NCBI RefSeq assembly: GCF_900099695.1
Contig: NZ_FNCY01000001.1
Location: 124,001 to 188,000 of the forward strand
Origin: Propionivibrio dicarboxylicus
GTDB taxonomy: Bacteria > Pseudomonadota > Gammaproteobacteria > Burkholderiales > Rhodocyclaceae
Length of the DNA stretch: 64,000 nt
Direction: 5' to 3'
Under the pieces are notes generated by a model that worked only from the letters and a program-made list of their open reading frames with translations, did no database searches and had not been told where the DNA came from. A program made the translations under genes and the position numbers. Below are positions 9,508 through 18,097 of this stretch, piece after piece (the first letter of the stretch is position 1; every line of letters starts with the position of its first letter).

Positions 9508-10725
9508 ATGACTACTGCAAATAGCTACGCAAAACGCATTTTTGATGCCCTCCAGGCACGCCAGGAAAGGGTCCAATGGGAGGCTTTCATTGTGGAGATG
9601 CTTCAGAAGCTGGAACTCTCACAGGAAGAGCGTGCTCGAGCCACCGCGCGATACGAAGCGCTCGGGCGACACGTTGCAGCAAAGCTGGATATGGCCGATG
9701 CCGATGCGTACGTCTTCGTCCAAGGCTCCATGCGCACACAGACAACGGTATCGCCGAGAGGCAACCAGAATTTCGACCTCGACATAGTGGTAAAGCTTAC
9801 GGGCCCAAAGGTTCATGGCATTACTAACCCCGAACCATTCTTCCAAGCTTTTGGCTCCGCATTAAAGGGTATTCATGGCGCAGGTGAACCCACACAAAAA
9901 CGTCGCTGCTGGCGCCTCAATTACCCTGGCGAGCCATTCTATTTCGATGTAACGCCTGCCTTACCTGATAGTCGTTCGATGGGCTTGAGCGTAGCTACCG
10001 ACCTCCGGGTTCGAGACCCTGACACCCGTTGGAGTCCCTCCAATCCGGAAGAGTTTGCCGACTGGTTCTGCACGATTGCTGATAAGCGGTTCTCTTTCCA
10101 CCGAGAGCTGCGAGAGATGCTTGCCAAAGCTGACACGCAAGTCACCCCGATTCCTGATACACCTGTTGGTATCGACGATATCCTTCGGCGCGGCATTCAG
10201 CTTATGAAGCTGCATCGTGACAACTATTACTGGAATCTTTCTGAAGAGCGAAAGGACGCGAAGCCCATTTCAGTCATCTTGGTAACGTTGGCCGGACATG
10301 CCTACAACAACATGGTGACCCACGAACAAACGGCCTATTCATCGCCTATTGAAGTCCTTTTGGAATTGGTTGACCGCATGCCTCGGGGCATTTTTACTGA
10401 TGGCAGGAGCTACTGCGTTTCAAACCCGGCGTTAACTATGGAGAACTTCGCTGACCGCTGGAACTCCGATAGAGGCCTTCGAGCGCGGGAGTTCAATACC
10501 TGGCATAAGCAACTCGTTGCTGACCTTGAGGCTCTGTTCTCAGAGGAGTACAGCAAGAAGAGCGAGGCTCGTATTAGGAGCGTCTTTGGCCAATATGGCG
10601 TAGATGCTTGGAAAGCCTCGATGCCTACAAGCCCATTACAAGGCCTGCTCGCCGCGGTTCCTGGTCAGCCTCGGACCAATCCGACGACGGTGCGTCCTCA
10701 GGGTTCGAAAAACACGCTGGCTTGA
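9508..10725 (+). CDS. CBASS CD-NTase (cyclic oligonucleotide synthase)
   Basis: cGAS/DncV-like nucleotidyltransferase that makes the cyclic nucleotide alarm on phage infection. The pol-beta-type active site is visible: GS at residues 73-74, then D90 and D92 (FDLDIVV), and a third aspartate in FYFDVTP at 147. The protein is 405 residues. Its C-terminus ends in a flexible tail closing with Leu-Ala, the kind of end joined to targets by Cap2 in type II CBASS. It lies between the HNH-SAVED effector and Cap2. The clade and nucleotide product cannot be assigned by eye; Cap5-linked enzymes are usually of clades C, D or G. Confidence 0.92.
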   Translation: MTTANSYAKRIFDALQARQERVQWEAFIVEMLQKLELSQEERARATARYEALGRHVAAKLDMADADAYVFVQGSMRTQTTVSPRGNQNFDLDIVVKLTGPKVHGITNPEPFFQAFGSALKGIHGAGEPTQKRRCWRLNYPGEPFYFDVTPALPDSRSMGLSVATDLRVRDPDTRWSPSNPEEFADWFCTIADKRFSFHRELREMLAKADTQVTPIPDTPVGIDDILRRGIQLMKLHRDNYYWNLSEERKDAKPISVILVTLAGHAYNNMVTHEQTAYSSPIEVLLELVDRMPRGIFTDGRSYCVSNPALTMENFADRWNSDRGLRAREFNTWHKQLVADLEALFSEEYSKKSEARIRSVFGQYGVDAWKASMPTSPLQGLLAAVPGQPRTNPTTVRPQGSKNTLA

Positions 10726-10736
10726 AGTAGGTCTGC

Positions 10737-12464
10737 ATGGTCAAACCTTTTGCCGTCGCTGCAAAGGCAGTTGAGGCGTGGATAACTGACGCTGGAAGGC
10801 CGTTTGCAACCCGTGTAGAAAGCGTGCCGGGGTCGTCAAAACCGATGGCGTGGAAGTTCAAAGTATCCCACCCGCGGTTACTGCACGATACTGCGAAGCT
10901 CTCTCTGCCCCGTGACTTCCCTGCAACCCCTGCCCAAATCTATCTGCACAAAGACCACTGTTTGGTTCTTCCACACGTGGAAGAGACGGGAAAGGTCTGC
11001 TTAGGCGTGGAAGCAACCCCTGACGACTATGCCAACCCCGTTCAAGCCATAGGCCGGGTCCTTAGTGCGTTCGAGCATTTCCTGACGCAATGCAATGACG
11101 AAGACTGGATAGCTTCCGAGCTCAGGCGTGAGTGTTGGTCTTACTGGATGCGGTTTTGCGACAAAGTTGCATCACGCAGGAATGCGCGACCGACGCCCAA
11201 ACATCTGTATGTGGCCATCCGGGGGCTGACAACGATTGAGGAAGGCTCACTAGCCATCTACTTGGTCGGTACCGGCCGTCAGAAAGTAAAAGCCGTTGTT
11301 GCTTGCCATGGGGACACGGACCCGCATAGCTTGGCGCGACGTCACGGCATATCTGACGGTCAATTGGCTCGTGGGACAGCACTGTTCGTCCCTCTACCCA
11401 TTGGCCAGGATTGGCGGCCCGGTGTTTGGCCTCAGGACTTTGAAGACCTTGACATGCTGGTGGGCCAACTATCGGATAACGCGGTATCCGTTATTTCGTG
11501 GCTACAGCAGTTCGCCGACAAGCCGCGGCAGTTGTTCCTTGTGGCTTTTGTTCAAGGCCAGTTCGTATATGCTTACCAGTTGTGTCCGCCACTGGTTCAA
11601 AGACTGACACCACCTGCCATCGAGCCACTTCCAGCGATTCGGTTGGACGCCGAATGGTCCCTGACGCGAGGCTATGGCTCGGATGAGTTCGCCAGCCGGC
11701 AGGATAAACGCGTCTTGGTTCTTGGCTGCGGCTCCTTGGGTAGTCCGGTAATCGAACTTCTGGCCCGCGCCGGCGTAGGTAGCATCATCATCGTCGACCC
11801 CGACTTGTTCTTGCCGGAGAACTGTTCACGACACGTTCTTGGCTTATCATCGGCGTATCAAGGCAAAGCAACGCGGCTTGCCGAGCGTTTGACCCGAGAA
11901 ATCCCCGGAGTGACCGTCCAAGGAGTGTCTGCCTTAGCCAGCTCTTGGGTGAGCGACCGGGCAACACCTGGCATGTTTGACCTGGTGGTTGATTGCACAG
12001 GCGAGAGTTCCGTGCGAGCTCTCTTGAGCCAGTATCGGCATAGCGCTTTTCAGGGCACGCCTATCGCGCATGCCTGGCTTGAGCCGTTCTGCGCAGCCGC
12101 ACACGTCGTTCTAGTGGGGGCGGCCGATGCTTGGCCGATGTCGGACCCCGCTGATGCTTTGGTCAATGCCGCCGAGTGGCCAGAATCGACGAAGCACGAG
12201 ATACCCGCGTGCGGAGCCGGGTTCCACCCCTATGGCGTTGCTGACACCTGGCAAGCAGCGGGTTTTGCTGCTGAGCGGCTATTAAGTGCCCTTGGCCGGG
12301 CGTCAGGTGACTCGGCGATTTGGTCGTGGGTGCGCTCCAAGGCTTACTTTGACGCACTCAATGTTGGTGCAAGGCCCAGAGCAATTGTCCCGTTGGCTGG
12401 CAGTGAGCAAGACTCCAGGATGCTGTCACGAGGCTACGACGAGGTACTAAATCCCAATGGCTGA
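10737..12464 (+). CDS. cap2: CBASS Cap2: E2-E1 ubiquitin-transfer-like fusion
   Basis: Cap2 conjugates the C-terminus of the CD-NTase to other proteins and so primes the enzyme, by chemistry like ubiquitin activation. The 575-residue protein has an N-terminal E2-like domain (residues about 1-150, likely catalytic C88 in KVCLG) and a C-terminal ThiF/E1 adenylation domain. The latter begins near residue 323 with the nucleotide-binding glycines of VLGCGSLGS, followed by VDPD and a candidate catalytic cysteine in IPACGAG near 491. It overlaps cap3 by 8 bases. Its presence makes this a type II CBASS. Confidence 0.92.
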   Translation: MVKPFAVAAKAVEAWITDAGRPFATRVESVPGSSKPMAWKFKVSHPRLLHDTAKLSLPRDFPATPAQIYLHKDHCLVLPHVEETGKVCLGVEATPDDYANPVQAIGRVLSAFEHFLTQCNDEDWIASELRRECWSYWMRFCDKVASRRNARPTPKHLYVAIRGLTTIEEGSLAIYLVGTGRQKVKAVVACHGDTDPHSLARRHGISDGQLARGTALFVPLPIGQDWRPGVWPQDFEDLDMLVGQLSDNAVSVISWLQQFADKPRQLFLVAFVQGQFVYAYQLCPPLVQRLTPPAIEPLPAIRLDAEWSLTRGYGSDEFASRQDKRVLVLGCGSLGSPVIELLARAGVGSIIIVDPDLFLPENCSRHVLGLSSAYQGKATRLAERLTREIPGVTVQGVSALASSWVSDRATPGMFDLVVDCTGESSVRALLSQYRHSAFQGTPIAHAWLEPFCAAAHVVLVGAADAWPMSDPADALVNAAEWPESTKHEIPACGAGFHPYGVADTWQAAGFAAERLLSALGRASGDSAIWSWVRSKAYFDALNVGARPRAIVPLAGSEQDSRMLSRGYDEVLNPNG

Positions 12465-12942
12465 CCAGAGCCTTCGCTTCCGCTTGCCTGGCGCTGCGTG
12501 GAGCCTTGAGATACCCTCGGATAGCTTGTCTGTGCTCAAGAAGCATGCACAATGTGGTTGGATGAAACGAGAGGTCGTTGGCCAACTTTACGCTCTCGAC
12601 CTCACGAAAGAGGTTGTCGTAGTCGATATGGTCACGAAACTCCCAGCACAATGGTCTGCGTTCGCTGGCGTTGGTTTCGACCTTCGAGACGCGGAAGCCG
12701 AACGAGAGCGACTTTTTGAACAAGGGCTTCACTGTCTTGGGTTTTGGCATACGCATCCGGAACCAATACCGTACCCGTCGGGAACGGACCTCCAGATGGC
12801 TGCTGACCATGCTAACGCATCAAAGAGCCTGTTTACTGGGCTCCTTTTTTTGATTGTGGGGAAAGCTCCGTTCCCACAGGGGCTTGGTGTTTGGCTTCAC
12901 GACGGCCATCAGGCATTGCGAGCTGCACCAGAGGAGCTGTGA
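12457..12942 (+). CDS. cap3: CBASS Cap3: JAB/JAMM deconjugating metalloprotease
   Basis: Isopeptidase-like zinc protease that reverses Cap2 conjugation. The 161-residue protein has the full JAMM signature: E39, then H98-x-H100 and D111 (FWHTHP...PSGTD), the H-x-H-x10-D spacing of the family. It overlaps the end of cap2, so the two are translationally coupled, and it closes the CBASS operon. Nothing in the sequence looks broken. Confidence 0.92.
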   Translation: MADQSLRFRLPGAAWSLEIPSDSLSVLKKHAQCGWMKREVVGQLYALDLTKEVVVVDMVTKLPAQWSAFAGVGFDLRDAEAERERLFEQGLHCLGFWHTHPEPIPYPSGTDLQMAADHANASKSLFTGLLFLIVGKAPFPQGLGVWLHDGHQALRAAPEEL

Positions 12943-13121
12943 AGAGACATTCACCCTGGCTTAAGTGGATGCTTCGAAGGAACATTTCAATTCTCGGAAC
13001 TTTGAGTCCCCTGAGCGGAGTTGTACTCCCGCTTTGCTCTTGGTGCTGTTAGGCCAAGGGGGATGTTTTCCGCAGTCAATTTTTTGGCCGGCACGCTATC
13101 CTCCGGCCTCCTGGCGCGATG

Positions 13122-13556
13122 CTAGGAACGCAGGTGCTTGGCAATCAACTCTGCCGGGTCTAGCGTTTCGCTGGCGTTCGCATCGGCCGTGCTCAGGTAG
13201 GCTCGAAGAAACTCGAACATGGCATAACGGGCCTCCGCCCCTAATCTACCGTCGGGTTGCCCCTGCGCATATTTTTCGACCAATTCGAAAACACGCTTCT
13301 CCAGACTGCGCTGTTCCTCCGCTGCAGGTGGGCTTTTGCGCCCAAACAGGACGTAGTTGAGGTCTATGCCGCTGTTTCCTATTGCCGACAAGAATCTGAC
13401 GGTAGGTGACCGTGATTCGCTTTCGTATTGGCCTTGAGCCAGTCGCTGAACCCCGGCAGCTTCCGCGAACTGTGCTTGGGTAAAGCCTAAGCGCTCGCGC
13501 TCTTCCCTGAGTCGTCGTCCAAAGCCAGCCGGAATAATGGTCATTTGTGCACTCAT
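13122..13556 (-). CDS. XRE-family helix-turn-helix repressor
   Basis: A 144-residue DNA-binding protein with an N-terminal XRE helix-turn-helix (residues about 11-65: FGRRLREERERLGFTQAQFAEAAG) and a helical C-terminal half that probably dimerises. It stands opposite the CBASS operon and divergent from the gp16-like gene. The 113 bases between them hold two inverted repeats that make good operator candidates. It may repress itself, the neighbour, CBASS or transposition; the sequence does not say which. No peptidase domain is seen. Confidence 0.82.
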   Translation of the reverse strand: MSAQMTIIPAGFGRRLREERERLGFTQAQFAEAAGVQRLAQGQYESESRSPTVRFLSAIGNSGIDLNYVLFGRKSPPAAEEQRSLEKRVFELVEKYAQGQPDGRLGAEARYAMFEFLRAYLSTADANASETLDPAELIAKHLRS

Positions 13557-13565
13557 GTAGAAATT

Positions 13566-13614
13566 ATTGTCGCCGGGTCGACAATTGAAATCAAAGATGA
13601 TAGATTGATTTCAA
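13566..13614. promoter_or_regulatory. Paired inverted repeats, likely operator of the XRE repressor
   Basis: Two palindromes sit in the divergent intergenic region: ATTGTCG-N6-CGACAAT (13566-13585) and TTGAAATCA-N12-TGATTTCAA (13585-13614). They share one base at their junction. The first begins only 10 bases before the XRE start codon, so binding there would block its transcription. The role is inferred from position and symmetry. Confidence 0.6.
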
Positions 13615-13687
13615 TTGAATTTATTTAGGCGCAAAAATCACGATAATAGCATGCAAAATATAACACTAAATGCGCAAAGTGCCAACT

Positions 13688-13918
13688 ATGTTCGAAAGTA
13701 CCAAACGTGTTCGTGTGATTTTTGAAGAGGCCGGAATACCGGTTTCTTCATGGGCTCGAGCCAACGGCTTTTCGACCGGGCTTGTCTATCAAGTTCTGGA
13801 GGGGAAGCGGAAGTGCCTGCGTGGGCAGAGCCATCAGATAGCTGTGGCGCTGGGTTTAAAAACGGGGCTAGCGAGTTCCTTGGAGCAGTTGAACGAGCGG
13901 TTGCACCGGGAAGAGTAA
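13688..13918 (+). CDS. Small DNA-binding protein, BcepMu gp16-like
   Basis: A 76-residue protein if it starts at the second ATG (13688); an upstream ATG at 13670 would add six residues. It resembles the BcepMu gp16 family found in Mu-like phages and transposons, with an unusual helix-turn-helix pattern (WARANGFSTGLVYQVLEGKRKCLRG followed by IAVALGLK). Such proteins are thought to be transcriptional regulators of the mobile element. It is divergent from the XRE gene and precedes the tns operon. Family recognition is from memory of the motif, without a search. Confidence 0.7.
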   Translation: MFESTKRVRVIFEEAGIPVSSWARANGFSTGLVYQVLEGKRKCLRGQSHQIAVALGLKTGLASSLEQLNERLHREE

Positions 13919-13962
13919 CTATTGCCCGACCGATTTGATGGAGGAGAGATGAGGTAGAACGC

Positions 13963-13997
13963 AAAAAAGCCGGAAGTCCTTGATGGTCATCCGGCTT
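13963..13997 (-). terminator. Possible minus-strand terminator hairpin before tnsA
   Basis: An 8-bp perfect inverted repeat (AAGCCGGA 13967-13974, TCCGGCTT 13990-13997, 15-base loop) is followed, on the minus strand, by six T. No minus-strand gene ends here, so it may instead insulate the region or act on antisense transcripts. The remaining bases from 13919 to 14157 hold no gene I can support. Confidence 0.4.
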
Positions 13998-14157
13998 CGC
14001 CCTGCCCAGGCAGGAGGTGATTCTTGGTTGGCGCTAAGAGTATCTCCAAGCCAGGCGGCGAAGTCAAGAGATTTGTTGTCTTTTGAAACCGTGCTTTGCG
14101 TAAGTGCATGCATATGCATGTCCTGCTGCTGCGCTAAGGCTCAGCTTGGAGAGTTCC

Positions 14158-15120
14158 ATGGCGACGAAGAAAAGGAAGTTCAGAAAATCCCCGAAGCCTC
14201 TCGTGGAGGTGCCCGGCGCACCTATTCGTCACCTTGCCGAATGCAGCCCTCATCGAACCACCGGGGGGCGATTTGTGGAAGGTATAACTCAGTTCGATGC
14301 CGAGTACGAATCCCACATTGAGAGCGGCGTGCTTAACCACCTGCTCCTCTGCCATGATGTTCGTGCCATCACCTCACAGGCCAGTGAAGAGCCCTATTCG
14401 CTGGAAGGCAAGATTCGCCACCATATCCCTGATTTCACCGTTGATGCGTTTGTTGATGGTCTTCGGCTCGAAGTCAAATCATTGACTTTCCTGGTTCGAG
14501 AAGATTCCCTGGACAAATACGTCGCGATAGCTCGGGCGTACCGGGAGAGACAGATACCCTTTGCTTTCTTGGTGGACGCTCAACTGGCAGAAGAGCCACG
14601 AAGCTCTTCCGTGAAGCTGTTGTCGCGGTACGTTACCTCACGAGTTCCGGCAAATAATGTCGCTCGAATCACTGAAACTTTGACGGCGGGTCCTCTCTCG
14701 ATTCTCGATTTGATGACGCGCGCCTCCGTTGAACTAGTCGATGTGTGGTCGATGATAGCGACCCGAAAAATCTGCTTTGACTGGAGCATACCTCTTCACC
14801 CTCGCACGACAGTCGTCAGCCTGCCCGCGCAACCTTTTGGAGGATTAGCCCTTGAGTCGATTATTGGTTCGGGCAGGTACAGTGGTCTTCTGGCAGAAAT
14901 GGCTATGGGTCGTCGACCGGCAAATAAACCACTCCTGGCGGATGCGGCGACTTGGCGACGGAGTCGTCAGCCTGTTAGCCCACGGGGATTTTTTGGTGGC
15001 GCTGTCCTTGGGGCGCCTCTACGTAGTCTCACCGAGGAGGAGCGCCTATTTCGAAACGCTTACCACCGAGGAGGTTTCTCGCTTGGTCAGGTCGCTGGTT
15101 CAATCGACGCCGGCAAGTGA
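14158..15120 (+). CDS. tnsA: TnsA-like transposon endonuclease
   Basis: Cuts the 5' ends of the element so that, with TnsB, it leaves by cut-and-paste. The restriction-fold active site is visible: E52 or E55, D92 in HHIPDF, then E105 and K107 in LEVKS. The start chosen (MATKKRKFRK) has GGAGAG 7 bases upstream; an in-frame ATG at 14104 lacks one. The protein would be 320 residues, somewhat longer than Tn7 TnsA (273). A second frame from a TTG at 14852 with a good GGAGGA site overlaps the last 90 codons, so the true C-terminus deserves checking. It is first in tnsA-tnsB-tnsC-tniQ1-tniQ2, 12 bases before tnsB. Confidence 0.88.
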   Translation: MATKKRKFRKSPKPLVEVPGAPIRHLAECSPHRTTGGRFVEGITQFDAEYESHIESGVLNHLLLCHDVRAITSQASEEPYSLEGKIRHHIPDFTVDAFVDGLRLEVKSLTFLVREDSLDKYVAIARAYRERQIPFAFLVDAQLAEEPRSSSVKLLSRYVTSRVPANNVARITETLTAGPLSILDLMTRASVELVDVWSMIATRKICFDWSIPLHPRTTVVSLPAQPFGGLALESIIGSGRYSGLLAEMAMGRRPANKPLLADAATWRRSRQPVSPRGFFGGAVLGAPLRSLTEEERLFRNAYHRGGFSLGQVAGSIDAGK

Positions 15121-15132
15121 GCGGGACGAAAA

Positions 15133-17121
15133 ATGGGCCACTTTTACTTCGAGAAGGGATTGGTTGTAAAACGACTCGGTCAATTCCTTGAGTATTCGTC
15201 TCGTTGTGGAGATGAACTGTATTTCGAGAATCCGGAGACTGGTAAGCGGGAGACGATAGAGGAGTCTTCATTCTGGGAAGAGCAACAAACCGGGCGCCTC
15301 GCCGTCTTGACTGCGTTTTCCTCGCCAAAGGCGTTGCTATTACCAGAGGAGCCGGAGCCAACAATCGATGTAACTTTGGCCGATATCCCCGAAAAGCATC
15401 AAGATGAAGTGATAAGGCGGCACGACTACATCAGCCGCTTGAAGGCAGCAGGAATCACCAAAGGTCAGAAGCAGCTTATTCGAGAAGAAGCTGAAAAGAT
15501 AGCCAAGGAAATTGATGACCCACGCGGGGTGCCGAGTGAATCCACTTTGCGCCGCTGGTGGCGGCTATTTGAGAAAAACAGTTACAACGTCTTTGCGCTG
15601 GTGAATAAGAACGCCAGGAAAAGCCCGGCCAAACGGCTGGATGGTGAAAGCGAGAAATATCTTCAAGACAATATTGAGGAGGTCTATTTACAGCCAACTC
15701 GGCCCGGGGGCGCTTCGGCCTATCGTCAGTACAAAGATACCCTGGAGCGGGAAAACTCGCTACGGCAACTGAACGGAGAGCAATTGCTCACCTTGGTGTC
15801 AGAGCGCACCTACCTGAACCGCATCAAGCTGCTGCCTAAAGAAGAGGTGTTGGTGGCGCGGTTAGGACGGGAAGCCGCCAGGCACACGCTCAAAATGATT
15901 AAGGGCCATCTACCGGCGGACTTCCCGCTGGACTGCGCGGAGCTTGACCATACGCCGATGAACCTCTATGTCATTGATGACCGCGCGTTGCTTCCCCTTG
16001 GGAGGCCCTGGCTAACAGCCATCAAAGACCGTCGGACCGGCATGTTACTTGGCTTCTTTATCTCGTTTCACCAAACCGGACTGCGTTCGATTTTTGGGGC
16101 CATTAAGCACTCTTTGCTTTCGCATAATCGCGCTTACGAGATTTGGCCTGAGCTCGAAAACCCTTGGCCGGCACATGGCTGTGCCGTGAAATATGTTTCG
16201 GACCGTGGAGCGGATTTCTTAAGCAAGCGATGCAAGGCAGCGATTCTTTCGTTGGGGAGCGGATACGAGCATTGCGAGCGTCGTACCCCCTGGTTGAAAG
16301 CCTCCATCGAGAGATTCTTCCTGACACTGGAACAGACTTTTTTTGAGATGCTTCCCGGAAGAACTTTTTCCTGCCTTAAGGAGCGTGGCGATTATGACCC
16401 CGCAAAGGATGCGGTAATCAGAGTCTCAACCCTCGCCTTCTTGTTGCACAAATGGGCGGTTGACCATCACAACGTCTTTCCGAACAAAAGAACGCAGGAA
16501 ATACCGCTACTGGTATGGAAGGAATTGGTAGGCGTGGCTCCGCCGCCATATCCGGCCAGCATTGACGCACTGGATATTATCCTGGGCGAGCGACATACGG
16601 GGTGCCTATCACACGAAGGAATACGGTTTCAATGGCTCAACTATGCCGACGACACATTGGCTGAAATGATGAAGCAGCTTGGTAGAGATACAAGGGTCGA
16701 CTATGTCGTGTCATCGGAAAATTTGGGGCAAATTCATGTGCAGAACCCACGGACAAAAGAGTACATCCTGGTGCCATGTACTCGCCCTGACTATGCGCAA
16801 GGACTTAGCCTACACCAGCACAAATGCTTGCGAAAAGAAGCTGGCGTTAGGCTGAAGGCAGTGACTGCTGTCGATACCCTGAGAGAAACCCGGCTAATGA
16901 TTAATGACCGAATCCGTGAGGAAATCGCCAACAAAGAGAACATTCCCAAGGCGCGCCTAGCAAAACTTGCCGAGATTAACTCCAACGCCATTCTGAATGG
17001 CGAATCGAGAACTATCCTGACCCCATTCGCCGGCCAGCAGCTTTCCAGGCAAACCCCGTTAGAAATTAAACAGGCCACCGCCCCCATCACCGACATACCG
17101 ATTTTTGCCTGGGGCATCTGA
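15133..17121 (+). CDS. tnsB: TnsB/TniA-like DDE transposase
   Basis: Catalytic transposase that binds the end repeats, cuts the 3' ends and joins them to target DNA. The 662-residue protein has an N-terminal DNA-binding part (residues 1-260) and an rve-type core with D272 (ELDHTP), D357 (VSDRGADF) and E393 (KASIERFF); the 35 residues between the last two are typical of DDE integrases. A C-terminal domain follows and ends in a tail that probably contacts TnsC. The start lies 12 bases after tnsA. The next gene begins at once after its TGA, so translation is coupled. Confidence 0.95.
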   Translation: MGHFYFEKGLVVKRLGQFLEYSSRCGDELYFENPETGKRETIEESSFWEEQQTGRLAVLTAFSSPKALLLPEEPEPTIDVTLADIPEKHQDEVIRRHDYISRLKAAGITKGQKQLIREEAEKIAKEIDDPRGVPSESTLRRWWRLFEKNSYNVFALVNKNARKSPAKRLDGESEKYLQDNIEEVYLQPTRPGGASAYRQYKDTLERENSLRQLNGEQLLTLVSERTYLNRIKLLPKEEVLVARLGREAARHTLKMIKGHLPADFPLDCAELDHTPMNLYVIDDRALLPLGRPWLTAIKDRRTGMLLGFFISFHQTGLRSIFGAIKHSLLSHNRAYEIWPELENPWPAHGCAVKYVSDRGADFLSKRCKAAILSLGSGYEHCERRTPWLKASIERFFLTLEQTFFEMLPGRTFSCLKERGDYDPAKDAVIRVSTLAFLLHKWAVDHHNVFPNKRTQEIPLLVWKELVGVAPPPYPASIDALDIILGERHTGCLSHEGIRFQWLNYADDTLAEMMKQLGRDTRVDYVVSSENLGQIHVQNPRTKEYILVPCTRPDYAQGLSLHQHKCLRKEAGVRLKAVTAVDTLRETRLMINDRIREEIANKENIPKARLAKLAEINSNAILNGESRTILTPFAGQQLSRQTPLEIKQATAPITDIPIFAWGI

Positions 17122-17122
17122 C

Positions 17123-18097
17123 ATGGGCGCAGCAGTTTTCCAAACGAAGTCCATTTTCCAGGGCTTGGAGAAGGCACAACCTAAAGACTTGGCGCCAGAC
17201 GATAGAAGACTCCTGGCTTTGCGTGGAACCGAAGTGGAACGCGCGGAATTTACACGCGTGGTCTCAATTGCGGTGCCCTCTTACCGGCGCAGTATGAAAT
17301 TTATGGAAACTCTTCTGGAAAAATCGGACAAATTCAAAAGCCCTGGTGGGTTGTGGATATTCGGTGGCGGAGGAGAGGGGAAGTCGTTTATTTTGCAGGC
17401 CTTCCTGTGTAAGCACCTGCCTGTCGAAACGACGGAAAGATATGTGTGCCCTGTTTTGTATCTTCGATTTGACGGTAGGCCGGCTGAATCGGAGATTTAT
17501 CTATCAATTCTCCTGAAACTTGGCCAGAACCCGGAGTCAGTCAGATTCGATAGCAACAGCAAACTTCGCCAACTTGCGAGTAATGCGCTAAAGCAGTGCA
17601 ACGTCAAAATCATTTTGTTTGACGAAGCACAACATCTATTTCTGTCCGTATCGGGAAATCGAACCAGAGACCGATTTGGTGGGGTTTTAGGCGACTCGCT
17701 CAAGACACTTTATGACCAACTTGAGTCGGTTGCTTTCGTATTTGCCGGGACTCCGGGTTTGGAGGCCATCTTGGCGGATACTCAAATTTCGACGCGCTGG
17801 CCTGGAACGCTGAAGCTTGAATCCTTCAAATATGATGAGATTTTTATTGGCCTCCTGGGGGCGCTTGATAGCGCGCTACCGATGGAGGAATTATCCGGAT
17901 TAGCCGACGAGGAATTGAGCAAGAAAATCTATGAAACGTGCGGCGGCAACTTTCGTCGCTTGAAAAACTTCCTTGCAGATGCAGTAGCCATCGCAGCTTC
18001 AGCAGGTGCCAAATCAATATCAATGGTGCATTTTGCCAAGGCCCATTTCCAGATTTTCTGTGTCGAACAAACCCCATTTGGGCTCGTCGACATATGA
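17123..18097 (+). CDS. tnsC: TnsC/TniB-like AAA+ ATPase, transposition regulator
   Basis: ATP-dependent adaptor that forms filaments on DNA and links the TniQ target selectors to the TnsAB transposase. The 324-residue protein has Walker A (GGGGEGKS, residues 81-88) and Walker B (IILFDEAQ, D167 E168). The ATG at 17123 follows the tnsB stop directly; a TTG at 17105 is the alternative. Its own stop overlaps the next ATG (ATGA), showing tight coupling with tniQ1. Confidence 0.94.
   Translation: MGAAVFQTKSIFQGLEKAQPKDLAPDDRRLLALRGTEVERAEFTRVVSIAVPSYRRSMKFMETLLEKSDKFKSPGGLWIFGGGGEGKSFILQAFLCKHLPVETTERYVCPVLYLRFDGRPAESEIYLSILLKLGQNPESVRFDSNSKLRQLASNALKQCNVKIILFDEAQHLFLSVSGNRTRDRFGGVLGDSLKTLYDQLESVAFVFAGTPGLEAILADTQISTRWPGTLKLESFKYDEIFIGLLGALDSALPMEELSGLADEELSKKIYETCGGNFRRLKNFLADAVAIAASAGAKSISMVHFAKAHFQIFCVEQTPFGLVDI

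Noticed and set aside
12965-13360. Plus-strand frame after cap3
   Set aside because: It overlaps most of the XRE repressor on the other strand, has no recognisable motif and no ribosome site.
13963-14157. Small RNA or attachment site before tnsA
   Set aside because: There is a hairpin with a minus-strand T run, but no promoter, no conserved RNA pattern and no repeat matching another part of the window.
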